Of a stretch of DNA of 64,000 bases, positions 21,296-30,026 are shown piece by piece. Positions within the stretch are counted from its first letter, which is position 1. Each line of letters opens with the position of its first letter. The notes beneath the pieces are model-generated. The model searched no databases. It was given only the letters and a program-made list of their open reading frames with translations, and had not been told where the DNA came from. The stretch is from contig NZ_CP083405.1 of the NCBI RefSeq assembly GCF_000975265.2, positions 1,860,001-1,924,000 on the forward strand, given 5' to 3'. This stretch comes from Mycobacterium lepromatosis (GTDB taxonomy: Bacteria > Actinomycetota > Actinomycetes > Mycobacteriales > Mycobacteriaceae). The position numbers and the translations under genes were made by a program.

Positions 21296-21631
21296 GAGTC
21301 TGCTGCTTGAGAGCGCATCAACCGTGGCGGCGCGTTTAGCGAGTATGACGGGATGGTGGTTGGGTAGTGCCAACACTCCAGTGGCCAACCCCAGCTGGTT
21401 CGTGGTGCCGGCTAAAAACGCCAGCAGATCAGGAGGGGTCAAGGATTGGGCAGTGAGCTGCCAGGCTAACTCGTTCGGAGCTATTGTAGAGATAGATGTT
21501 GTTGTACCAGGTAGCCAAGACTTTGTGCTAGAATGCAATTCACGATTTGAACCTGCACAGTTCAAGATGGCTGGCAAAGCCAGCCATCCGGTGTCGGTTC
21601 GCGGGGTGATACCAGTGGGTGACTGGTGCAA
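21296..21631 (-). pseudogene. Luciferase-like (LLM class) monooxygenase, N-terminal fragment
   Basis: The minus-strand frame carries PPDLLAFLAGTTNQLGLATG and VLALPNHHPVILAKRAATVD, ending ALSSSRL and a stop. This is the conserved beta-strand 3/4 region of F420- or flavin-dependent luciferase-like oxidoreductases (consensus RLGTGVLxLPxRxPxxLAKxxAxLDxLSGGR). Only about 100 residues remain and the cofactor-binding C-terminal half is absent, so it is a truncated pseudogene. One end lies about 100 bases from the left 557-bp repeat. Confidence 0.75.
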
Positions 21632-21744
21632 CGACTCCGACTTTGCAAGCAGGCAGTTATGGCCCCTTGCCTACGGCCCTAGGGTGTTGTTGATTTTTGT
21701 GTGGTTGAGGGGTGTGGTGGGTTATGTGGTGGGGATCGGTGGTG

Positions 21745-22301
21745 TGGGTTGTGTTGGTGGTTTAGGGTTGGTCGCGGCGTAGGTGGGCTGCTTGCAAGGG
21801 CCGCCGAGTAGTTGGTGTTGGTCACCGGCCGCGACATCGAAGCTGGCGATGCTGGGGGTGCGTCTGGTGTGGCGGGTGGCCGGGGATCAGTTGCGCTTTT
21901 CTGGTGATGTGTTAGCCCGCCACGCGCACAAGTCACCAGATCACGCCGTGGATGGCTTTTATCTTCCTTCCGCGGTCGATCCCCACAAAAAGTCAAGTAC
22001 TGCCCTAGGCTAGAGCACCGCCGTACGCGTCATCACCGGCTGCGAGGTCATCGACGAACTGTGAAACCAACACGGCACCAACACAGCCGGGGGCACACCG
22101 GCTGGCCGAGGGCCGGTGAACAAACAGACACCCCACAGCCATAGCATGCACCCGAAAGCGCCCCCAACACCCAGCGCCAACAAGATCTAGGCTAGCCCAC
22201 CAAACTCCCGACCGTATCGGCCAGCGATGGCACACCAGAACACTACTTCACCTGCCACCTATGAAACCGACCAACAATTCCTGCCACAAACACCAACACC
22301 C
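21745..22301 (+). repeat. 557-bp dispersed repeat, left copy flanking polA
   Basis: This stretch is the reverse complement of 25092-25648 with two mismatches that I could find by eye (within the triplets near 21803 and 21863), about 99.6 percent identity over 557 bases. Its inner end (GGGTGTTGGTG when read inward) coincides with the last base of the polA stop codon at 22301. The outer end reads TGGGTTGTGTTGGTGGTTT. The two ends share GTGTTGGTG in inverted orientation, so the unit has short imperfect terminal inverted repeats. No open frame longer than 76 codons is conserved in a protein-like way. M. leprae has several dispersed repeat families (RLEP, REPLEP, LEPREP, LEPRPT); I cannot say which this is. 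Confidence 0.93.
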
Positions 22302-25036
22302 TAGTGCGCAGCGGCATCCCACGAGCGACCAAAGCCAACACTCACCTCCAGCGGCACGTCCAAAGGGTAGGCACTGCCCATCTGCTCGCGCACTATGGCC
22401 TCGATCTGTTCGCGTTCTCCGGTCGCGACTTCGAACAGCAGCTCGTCGTGTACCTGTAGCAGCATTCGCGAAGCGAGTTTCGCCTTTTTGAGCGCCTTGT
22501 CAACCGCGATCATCGCCACCTTAATGATGTCGGCCGCACTGCCCTGGATCGGCGCGTTGAGCGCCGCCCGCTCGGCCGCCTCCCGTACCTGGCGATTACT
22601 GCTGTCCAGCTCGGGCAGATAACGTCGACGGCCCAATACCGTCGAGGTGTAACCGTCCTTGCGTGCCTGTTCGACGACATCCATCAGGTAGTCACGCACC
22701 CCGCCGAACCGGGCGAAGTATTGCTCCATCTGAAGCTTCGCCTCCTCGGTGGAGATTTTCAACTGTGCAGCCAACCCGTATGCGCTTAGCCCGTAGGCCA
22801 GCCCGTAGGACATTGCCTTGACTCGGCGCCGCAATTCGGCGGTAATATCCCCGGTCGGCACGCCGAATGCCCGCGAGGCCACAAACGAGTGCAGGTCTTC
22901 CCCCGTGTGGAAAGCCTCGATGAGGCCCTTATCTCGGGATAGGTGCGCCATGATCCGCATCTCGATTTGGCTGTAATCGGCGGTCATCAGTTCGGTGTAG
23001 CCGCTATTTCCCGAGCCGACGACGAACGCGTCCCGGATCTGCCGGCCGACGTTGGTGCGGATTGGAATGTTCTGCAGGTTTGGTTCTGTCGAAGACAGCC
23101 GGCCGGTCGTCGCGATCGTCTGGTTGAACGTGGTATGAATCCGGCCATCTGCGGCGATCGCGTTCAGCAACCCGTCAACGGTAACTTTGAGCCGGGTGAC
23201 GTCGCGGTGAGTGAGCAGATGCTGCAGAAATGGGTGTTCCGTTTTGCAGAACAGGTACTGCAAAGCATCGGCGTCAGTGGTGTAGCCGGTCTTGGTTCGC
23301 TTGGTCTTCGGCATGCCCAGTTCGTCGAACAACACGACCTGTAGTTGCTTGGGTGAGCCCAGATTGATCTTCTTGCCGATTACAGCGTAAGCGGCCTCAG
23401 CAGCGTCTCGGATCTGATCGCCGAATTGGCTCTGCAACTCGGTGAGCAACCGCAAATCGGCCGCGATACCAGCTTTCTCCATGTCAGCCAGCACCTGTTG
23501 GACCGGCAGCTCCATCTCACCTAGTAGCGCGGTAGATTCGATACGATCCAGCTCAGCGTCCAACGCAGCGGCGAGGTCTGCCACCGCCCGAGCCCGCAGT
23601 ATTAGGGTTTGGACGGTTTGCTTGTCCACCTCGTCGACGTTGTCAAGCAACGAAAACTGTTCTTGCTCAGGTGTTTCTACGCGCAGCTCGCGACGCAAGT
23701 AGCGGAGCGAGAGATCGTCCAGGGTGAAGCTGCGTTGCCCCGGCCGCACCAAGTAGGCCGCCAACGCAGTATCGGACGTGATGCCGCCCAGTGTCCAACC
23801 GCGACCCGCGAGATCGTGCATGGCCAGCTTCGCCTCATGCAGCGCTTTGGGGTTGTCGGGATCGGCCAACCAAGCCGCCAGCGCGTCGTCGTCGTCGGGA
23901 GTCAACGCCGCGGTGTCGATGTAGCCACCGTCGCCGTCGGCGGCGGCTATAGCTAGCGCAGTGGCGTCTCCTCCGTGCGGCAGATGTGTACCGACGATCA
24001 CTAGCCCGGACCTGCGCCCGTCATAGGCGTGCTTAGCCAGCCACCGCCCGATCGTGCCGGACTCCAGTACGCCGCCGCGGACGTCAAACCCCTCGTCGAC
24101 TTCGGGTACACGCTCCCTAGCGACGGCCAAAGCCTCAAACAACCGGTCACGTAACACCCGGAACTCTAGGTAGTCAAAGAGCTGGTGAATTTGGTCGCGA
24201 TCCCACGGCTGCAGCCGCAGCATGTCCAGATTTTGCACCAACGGCACATCTTTGACAAGCTGTGTGAGCTCTCGGTTGCGCACCACCCTGGCTAGATGCG
24301 CCCGTAACGCGTCGCCTACTTTGCCGCGGACCGAATCAACATTGTCGACCAGCCCCTGTAGCGAGCCGTACTCGACGATCCACTTGGCGGCGGTCTTTTC
24401 CCCCACGCCGGGAATACCGGGCAGATTGTCGCTGGGATCGCCACGTAGTGCCGCGAAGTCGGGGTATTGCTCCGGCATCAGCCCGTACTTCTCGAGGACA
24501 GCCTCTGGAGTGAAGCGGGTGAGTTCGCTGACGCCTTTACGAGGATACAACACCGTCACGTCGTCGCTGACCAATTGAAGCGCGTCGCGGTCACCAGTGA
24601 CCACTAACACGCGGTAACCCTCGTTTTCGGCTTGAGTAGCCAACGTCGCGATTAGGTCGTCAGCCTCGAATCCAGCCTCCGCGCACACCGTGATACCCAG
24701 CGCGCCTAGGATTTCTTTGGTGATGTCAATCTGGCCGTGGAACTCATCGGGGATCGATGGCCGATTAGCCTTGTACTCCGGATAGCACTCAGAGCGAAAC
24801 GTCTTCCGCGACACGTCAAACGCCGCAGCAATGTGAGTCGGAGCCTCTTCACGCAGCAAGTTGATTAGCATGGCGGTAAAGCCGTACACCGCGTTGGTGG
24901 TGAGGCCACCGCGGGTCTTGAAATTCTCCGTTGGCAGTGCGTAGAACGCGCGAAATGCCAGCGAATTGCCGTCCAGCAGCATCAGCACTGGCTTGGCTTG
25001 GTTTTGGCAAACTTTAGCGGTGGTCGCTGCACTCAC
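22301..25036 (-). CDS. polA: DNA polymerase I
   Basis: A 911-residue family A polymerase for Okazaki-fragment processing and repair synthesis. Residues about 17-310 are the 5'-3' exonuclease (MLLDGNSLAFRAFYALP; VVTGDRDALQL; GIPGVGEKTAAKWI). The middle domain lacks the clear Exo I-III acidic motifs of a proofreading exonuclease, as known for mycobacterial PolA. The polymerase domain has motif A DYSQIEMRIMAHLSRD, motif B RRRVKAMSYGLAYG and motif C QVHDELLFE. The start is GTG 25036. The stop codon's last base is also the first base of the left 557-bp repeat, and only 55 bases lie between the start codon and the right repeat, so the native promoter region has been replaced or displaced. Confidence 0.97.
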   Translation of the reverse strand: MSAATTAKVCQNQAKPVLMLLDGNSLAFRAFYALPTENFKTRGGLTTNAVYGFTAMLINLLREEAPTHIAAAFDVSRKTFRSECYPEYKANRPSIPDEFHGQIDITKEILGALGITVCAEAGFEADDLIATLATQAENEGYRVLVVTGDRDALQLVSDDVTVLYPRKGVSELTRFTPEAVLEKYGLMPEQYPDFAALRGDPSDNLPGIPGVGEKTAAKWIVEYGSLQGLVDNVDSVRGKVGDALRAHLARVVRNRELTQLVKDVPLVQNLDMLRLQPWDRDQIHQLFDYLEFRVLRDRLFEALAVARERVPEVDEGFDVRGGVLESGTIGRWLAKHAYDGRRSGLVIVGTHLPHGGDATALAIAAADGDGGYIDTAALTPDDDDALAAWLADPDNPKALHEAKLAMHDLAGRGWTLGGITSDTALAAYLVRPGQRSFTLDDLSLRYLRRELRVETPEQEQFSLLDNVDEVDKQTVQTLILRARAVADLAAALDAELDRIESTALLGEMELPVQQVLADMEKAGIAADLRLLTELQSQFGDQIRDAAEAAYAVIGKKINLGSPKQLQVVLFDELGMPKTKRTKTGYTTDADALQYLFCKTEHPFLQHLLTHRDVTRLKVTVDGLLNAIAADGRIHTTFNQTIATTGRLSSTEPNLQNIPIRTNVGRQIRDAFVVGSGNSGYTELMTADYSQIEMRIMAHLSRDKGLIEAFHTGEDLHSFVASRAFGVPTGDITAELRRRVKAMSYGLAYGLSAYGLAAQLKISTEEAKLQMEQYFARFGGVRDYLMDVVEQARKDGYTSTVLGRRRYLPELDSSNRQVREAAERAALNAPIQGSAADIIKVAMIAVDKALKKAKLASRMLLQVHDELLFEVATGEREQIEAIVREQMGSAYPLDVPLEVSVGFGRSWDAAAH

Positions 25037-25091
25037 GACTCATACTCTAAGATCTCACCTTGTTATTGTGTTGTTGTTGTGTGGTGGCCGG

Positions 25092-25648
25092 GGGTGTTGG
25101 TGTTTGTGGCAGGAATTGTTGGTCGGTTTCATAGGTGGCAGGTGAAGTAGTGTTCTGGTGTGCCATCGCTGGCCGATACGGTCGGGAGTTTGGTGGGCTA
25201 GCCTAGATCTTGTTGGCGCTGGGTGTTGGGGGCGCTTTCGGGTGCATGCTATGGCTGTGGGGTGTCTGTTTGTTCACCGGCCCTCGGCCAGCCGGTGTGC
25301 CCCCGGCTGTGTTGGTGCCGTGTTGGTTTCACAGTTCGTCGATGACCTCGCAGCCGGTGATGACGCGTACGGCGGTGCTCTAGCCTAGGGCAGTACTTGA
25401 CTTTTTGTGGGGATCGACCGCGGAAGGAAGATAAAAGCCATCCACGGCGTGATCTGGTGACTTGTGCGCGTGGCGGGCTAACACATCACCAGAAAAGCGC
25501 AACTGATCCCCGGCCACCCGCCACACCATACGCACCCCCAGCATCGCCAGCTTCGATGTCGCGGCCGGCGACCAACACCAACTACTCAGCGGCCCTTGCA
25601 AGCAGCCCACCTACGCCGCGACCAACCCTAAACCACCAACACAACCCA
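25092..25648 (-). repeat. 557-bp dispersed repeat, right copy flanking polA
   Basis: Inverted copy of 21745-22301; same length, two observed mismatches. It starts 56 bases upstream of the polA start codon, so transcription of polA must begin in the 55 unique bases, inside this repeat, or beyond it. The unique DNA on its far side (from 25649) is unrelated to that outside the left copy, which fixes the repeat boundary. Confidence 0.93.
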
Positions 25649-25744
25649 GGCAGTGCGAACTAGCTCATCCACCAGCGCCTCACACACTGATGGATGAGCC
25701 CAATCAGGCCGCGGCTTGCCCCATAGCAGCAGGCGACCGCCAAC

Positions 25745-26370
25745 CCGATACTTCACGCCCCATGGCCAAAACAACTCACTGAGCAGTGATTCGGTAACCG
25801 CTTAGACCGCACTCGCGCCTGGCCGATGAAGTCATAGTCAGCCTGGGTAAGAACGGTCGCATCGACCCTAGACCCCGAACATCACACGGTGTCAATCACG
25901 CACTGAATGACCGGCAGCACCAAGAGCGTCGTAAGCGCCACCGCGCTGTCCAGCAGGAACTGCGGCAGCACCGCGATCCCGAAGATGGCCGCTTTAGGGG
26001 TTGATGGCGATCGACCTACTCGTGGCGAAGCCGGCTAGGTAACTAGCGCGACGGGGACCTCGATATAGGCTTGGGCGCTTAGCATGACGCTACGCGTTGG
26101 TGCCGAGTCAGACCAGGATTGCCGCCTTGATGACGTGCAGCATCACCGACAGTGTACGGTTGTCCATCAGTAACACCGACAATCCGGCGCTGCCGGGTTA
26201 TGGTCCAGCCGAACAACCCGATTTCGTTGCCGACACACGACCGCCAGACCTGCCGCACGACCGCCCCGAACCGAATGGCGCAACAACAACGCGATGGCGG
26301 GACTGGGAAGAACGGCAAGGATGACGCAGGCCAGCAGGAAGGCCGGCAGCGCGTTGACCAGATATTGCAT
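25745..26370 (-). pseudogene. LysE/RhtB-type amino-acid exporter, decayed
   Basis: Minus-strand fragments follow the family order. MQYLVNALPAFLLACVILAVL and ALLLRHSVRGGRAAGLAVV (26370-26250) form helix 1; GNEIGLFGWTI (about 26236-26204) replaces the usual VGxxxGxxxW segment; SVMLHVIKAAILVWLGTNA (about 26150-26095) is helix 3. NPKAAIFGIAVLPQFLLDSAV-like text (about 25990-25930, in two frames) and ADYDFIGQARVRSK (25840-25800) mark the C-terminus. At least three frame changes. The protein would have been an inner-membrane exporter of six helices. Confidence 0.72.
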
Positions 26371-26653
26371 GACCGGGGTATGTCGGATGAGTCAAGCCAT
26401 TTTTGTTAGCATTGTCTTTCAAACAGGTGGCGGATATGGCTCAGCGAATGAGCAGCTTCATGCCATTCTGACGATGTCACCATCCCCAGGTGACCCGGTG
26501 GTGGCTAAATGCGCATTTTCGGTGAGTCAAGGCGCGAGTTTGTCCAGCATGTGCACAGTCGAGTAACCTCGGTAGGTAATCGCCCGCACAGGATAGCGGG
26601 GGAGTAATGCCAATTGTCCCTACGACTGAGCATGTCCGGAGCAAATCAACAAC
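26371..26653. other. Upstream region of rpsA
   Basis: About 280 bases with no gene. It should contain the rpsA promoter. I did not identify convincing -10/-35 boxes; the Shine-Dalgarno region before ATG 26654 is weak (CATGTCCGGAGCAAATCAACA). Confidence 0.35.
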
Positions 26654-28096
26654 ATGTCGAGTCCCGCCGTAACCTCGCCCCAAGTAGCCGTCAATGACGT
26701 AGGCTCCGGCGAGGACTTTCTTGCCGCAATAGACAAAACGATCAAGTACTTTAACGATGGTGACATCGTCGAAGGCACCATCGTTAAAGTGGACCGAGAC
26801 GAGGTGCTCCTCGACATCGGCTACAAAACCGAAGGGGTAATTCCCTCCCGCGAACTCTCCATCAAACACGACGTTGACCCCAATGAGGTCGTTTCCGTGG
26901 GAGACGAGGTCGAGGCCCTGGTACTTACCAAAGAGGACAAAGAGGGGCGGCTGATCCTGTCCAAGAAGCGCGCGCAGTACGAGCGCGCGTGGGGCACCAT
27001 CGAGGTGCTCAAGGAGAAGGATGAGGCCGTCAAGGGCGTCGTCATCGAAGTGGTCAAGGGTGGCCTGATCCTCGACATCGGGTTGCGTGGCTTCCTGCCC
27101 GCCTCGTTGGTGGAGATGCGTCGTGTTCGCGATCTGCAACCATACATCGGCAAGGAGATCGAGGCCAAGATCATCGAGCTAGACAAAAACCGCAACAACG
27201 TGGTATTATCGCGACGGGCGTGGCTGGAACAAACCCAATCTGAAGTGCGCAGCGAGTTTCTCAATCGGCTGCAGAAGGGTAATATACGCAAGGGTGTAGT
27301 GTCGTCCATCGTCAACTTCGGCGCTTTCGTCGATCTGGGTGGTGTGGACGGTCTGGTGCACGTCTCCGAGCTGTCCTGGAAGCATATCGACCACCCGTCC
27401 GAGGTTGTCCAGGTAGGTAACGAGGTTACCGTCGAGGTGCTTGACGTCGATATGGACCGTGAGCGGGTTTCGTTGTCGCTCAAAGCAACTCAGGAAGATC
27501 CGTGGAGGCACTTCGCCCGTACCCACGCCATCGGGCAAATCGTGCCAGGTAAGGTCACCAAGCTGGTTCCGTTTGGCGCCTTCGTTCGTGTTGAGGAGGG
27601 CATCGAAGGTCTGATTCACATCTCGGAGCTGGCCGAGCAGCACGTCGAGGTGCCTGACCAGGTGGTTGCTGTCGGCGACGATGCGATGGTCAAGGTCATC
27701 GACATCGACTTGGAGCGGCGCCGGATTTCACTGTCGTTGAAGCAGGCCAACGAGGACTACATCGAGGAGTTCGACCCGGCGAAGTACGGTATGGCCGACA
27801 GCTACGACGAGCAGGGCAACTATATCTTCCCTGAGGGCTTTGATCCCGACTCCAACGAGTGGCTGGAGGGCTTCGACACCCAGCGCGCCGAATGGGAGGC
27901 TCGTTATGCTGAAGCCGAACGTCGATACAAGATGCACACCACCCAGATGGAAAAGTTCGCTGCCACCGAGGATGCCGGACGTAGTAGCGAGCAGGCCCTG
28001 GCCGGCAGTACACCGCCGGCGACGGCCACAGGTGGGTCACTGGCTAGCGATGCCCAACTAGCCGCTCTACGGGAAAAGCTCGCCGGCGGCGCGTAA
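26654..28096 (+). CDS. rpsA: 30S ribosomal protein S1
   Basis: A 480-residue S1 with four OB-fold S1 motifs rather than six as in E. coli. Motif 1 starts at GDIVEGTIVKVDRDEVLLDIG (around residue 36-56, seen here in part), motif 2 at VKGVVIEVVKGGLILDIGL, motif 3 at RKGVVSSIVNFGAFVDLG and motif 4 at VPGKVTKLVPFGAFVRVEEG; the last two have the strong RNA-binding F-G-A-F-V core. The C-terminal 110 residues are acidic and flexible (EEFDPAKYGM, ending LREKLAGGA). It binds mRNA at the ribosome and, in mycobacteria, also trans-translation components. A 15-bp perfect inverted repeat lies in codons 32-46. Confidence 0.97.
   Translation: MSSPAVTSPQVAVNDVGSGEDFLAAIDKTIKYFNDGDIVEGTIVKVDRDEVLLDIGYKTEGVIPSRELSIKHDVDPNEVVSVGDEVEALVLTKEDKEGRLILSKKRAQYERAWGTIEVLKEKDEAVKGVVIEVVKGGLILDIGLRGFLPASLVEMRRVRDLQPYIGKEIEAKIIELDKNRNNVVLSRRAWLEQTQSEVRSEFLNRLQKGNIRKGVVSSIVNFGAFVDLGGVDGLVHVSELSWKHIDHPSEVVQVGNEVTVEVLDVDMDRERVSLSLKATQEDPWRHFARTHAIGQIVPGKVTKLVPFGAFVRVEEGIEGLIHISELAEQHVEVPDQVVAVGDDAMVKVIDIDLERRRISLSLKQANEDYIEEFDPAKYGMADSYDEQGNYIFPEGFDPDSNEWLEGFDTQRAEWEARYAEAERRYKMHTTQMEKFAATEDAGRSSEQALAGSTPPATATGGSLASDAQLAALREKLAGGA
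26748..26790 (+). promoter_or_regulatory. 15-bp perfect hairpin inside the start of rpsA
   Basis: ACTTTAACGATGGTG (26748-26762) is followed after a 13-base loop by its exact reverse complement (26776-26790). The arms would form a stable stem in the rpsA mRNA around codons 32-46. S1 synthesis is autoregulated in other bacteria through its own mRNA structure, usually at the leader, so a role here is only a suggestion. The arms also encode real protein (KYFNDGD and GTIVKVD). Confidence 0.5.
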
Positions 28097-28126
28097 TATC
28101 ATCTTGTTCTGGGTCGTGTTCGCGTA

Positions 28127-29359
28127 ATGCTGCGCATCGGGCTCACCGGTGGCATCGGCGCCGGGAAGTCGTTGCTGTCTAGCACGTTCTCACAGTGTGG
28201 TGGGATTGTTATCGACGGCGATGTGCTGGCACGCGAAGTGGTGCAGCCCGGAACCAACGGATTGTCGTCGCTGGTTGATGCATTTGGTGAGGACATCCTG
28301 CTTCCTGACGGTGCGTTGGATCGGCGGGCTTTGGCTGTCAAGGCTTTTCGAGACGACGCGGTGCGCGGTGTGCTTAACGAGATTGTGCACCCACTGGTGG
28401 CCAACCGCCGCGCGGAGATCATTGCGGCGGTATCCGAGGACGCGGTTGTGGTCGAAGACATTCCACTGCTGGTGGAATCCGGGCTGGCCCAACTGTTCCC
28501 GCTGGTCGTTGTGGTGCATGCCGACGTCGAACTGCGAGTGCGCAGGCTGGTCGAGCAACGTGGTGTGGTCGAAGCGGATGCACGCGCCAGGATCGCTGCA
28601 CAGGCCAGAGACGAGGAGCGTCGTGCTGTTGCCGATGTCTGGTTAGACAATTCAAGTACACCAGAAGTTTTGGTCCAACGGGCTTGCGACGTATGGCATC
28701 ATCGAATATTGCCATTCGCCTACAACCTGAGTCAGCGTCAGCCGGTCTATGAACCGGCAAGGTTGGTCACGTCTGATCCGATTTGGCCGGGCCAGGCGAA
28801 GCGCATTGTTGCTCGGTTGAAGACCACGTGCGGCCATAAAGCGTTGCGCGTTGACCATATCGGCTCGACTGCGGTGCCACGTTACCCGGATTGTCCTGAT
28901 TTTCAGGCCAAAGACATCATCGACATTCAAATCACCGTCGAGTCACTCGCGATGGCGGATGAACTCGCCGAACCTCTGTTGTCTGCCGGGTACCCGCGCC
29001 TACAGCACGTCACCGGTGATGTCGCCAAGACCGATGCCCGCAGCACCGTAGATCGCTACGAACACAGTAACGATCCAGAGTTATGGCACAAGAGGTTTCA
29101 TGCCTCGGCAGACCCCGGTCGACCGACATACGTGCATATCCGGGTGGCTGGCTGGCCGAATCAGCAATTCGGCTTGCTGTTCGTCGATTGGTTGAAGGCC
29201 AACCCGAGTGTGCGCGCCGACTACTTGGACGTCAAACGCACAGCGGACCGGCTAGCGGACGGAGACATGCGCCGCTACGCCGACGCCAAGGAACCATGGC
29301 TCCTCGACGCCTACCGGCGAGCGTGGGAGTGGGCCGACTCTACGGGGTGGCGGCTCTAG
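28127..29359 (+). CDS. coaE: Dephospho-CoA kinase fused to a GrpB/UPF0157 domain
   Basis: A 410-residue fusion. Residues 1-195 are dephospho-CoA kinase, the last step of CoA synthesis: P-loop GLTGGIGAGKS (residues 5-15), IDGDVLAREVV, VEDIPLLVESG and an R-rich lid. From about residue 215 it becomes a GrpB/UPF0157 domain of the nucleotidyltransferase fold (RIVARLKTTCGHKAL, DHIGSTAVPRYP, DIIDIQITVESL, VHIRVAGW). The same two-domain enzyme is known in M. tuberculosis (Rv1631), where the second domain is reported to help folding. ATG 28127 lies 31 bases after rpsA. Confidence 0.95.
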   Translation: MLRIGLTGGIGAGKSLLSSTFSQCGGIVIDGDVLAREVVQPGTNGLSSLVDAFGEDILLPDGALDRRALAVKAFRDDAVRGVLNEIVHPLVANRRAEIIAAVSEDAVVVEDIPLLVESGLAQLFPLVVVVHADVELRVRRLVEQRGVVEADARARIAAQARDEERRAVADVWLDNSSTPEVLVQRACDVWHHRILPFAYNLSQRQPVYEPARLVTSDPIWPGQAKRIVARLKTTCGHKALRVDHIGSTAVPRYPDCPDFQAKDIIDIQITVESLAMADELAEPLLSAGYPRLQHVTGDVAKTDARSTVDRYEHSNDPELWHKRFHASADPGRPTYVHIRVAGWPNQQFGLLFVDWLKANPSVRADYLDVKRTADRLADGDMRRYADAKEPWLLDAYRRAWEWADSTGWRL

Positions 29360-30026
29360 ATAGGCCCTAAGTAGACATGAGCGCGTCGGCATCGCAACCC
29401 TGATCAACAGAGCCGATGTAGGATAAACTCACTTTTTGTGCTTTGTGGGCTTATGCTAACACGGCAGGAGTGGGATGAACTGTGTCCAGCCGAACACAGT
29501 TCAGATTTACTTAATGCTGGAGAGGGTGGTGCGGTCAGTGGCATCCTAGGCCAACGGCACGATGCGCGGGCCGGAGCCCGAAACCGTTTTAGCAACATTG
29601 GGTGCGGTGGGTAGAGAGCGGTGGTGCGACTACTTGCGGTGGTCACTTGGATCGGTAAAGTTTTTGCAGGCATTGGCTTGGTCGATCCCGCAGTTGTGGC
29701 CAACACTTTATCGCGTTTGCTATCCCCGTCGTCGTTTGTCCTTGGCGAGGTGGTCCGGTCGTAGCCAGATTCGCCTACGACCGGACCAACAATGGGTAGA
29801 TCATCTGCGAAGACAACAGCGAGGCTAAAGCCCCCCGTTACGACCAGAGTTCACGCCTTCGATAGTTTGTGCGACCGGCAGGGTATCTCGGTGTTTGCCA
29901 TAGCCCACCTCCAGCGATAGCCACCGGCTTCAATGCGATCCGGCCGCTCGGGTGTGGACCCGTTCCGCGGGATAGACCCGGCTGGATTGCAGTCACCTTC
30001 TTTGTGCCTGATCTTACGCTGGAGGC
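29360..30026. other. Intergenic region between coaE and uvrB
   Basis: No supported gene; M. tuberculosis has a small minus-strand gene here. The plus strand has a readable but broken stretch VVRLLAVVTWIGKVFAGIGLV near 29620-29690 with the look of a hydrophobic segment, without recognised family. A strong inverted repeat lies at 29751-29788. Confidence 0.4.
29751..29788. repeat. 14-bp perfect inverted repeat (hairpin)
   Basis: TGGTCCGGTCGTAG (29751-29764) pairs exactly with CTACGACCGGACCA (29775-29788) around a 10-base loop. There is no T-run after either arm, so it does not look like a canonical intrinsic terminator, though mycobacterial terminators often lack the T-run. It could end transcripts from coaE or from a lost minus-strand gene, or be a protein-binding site. 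Confidence 0.6.
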
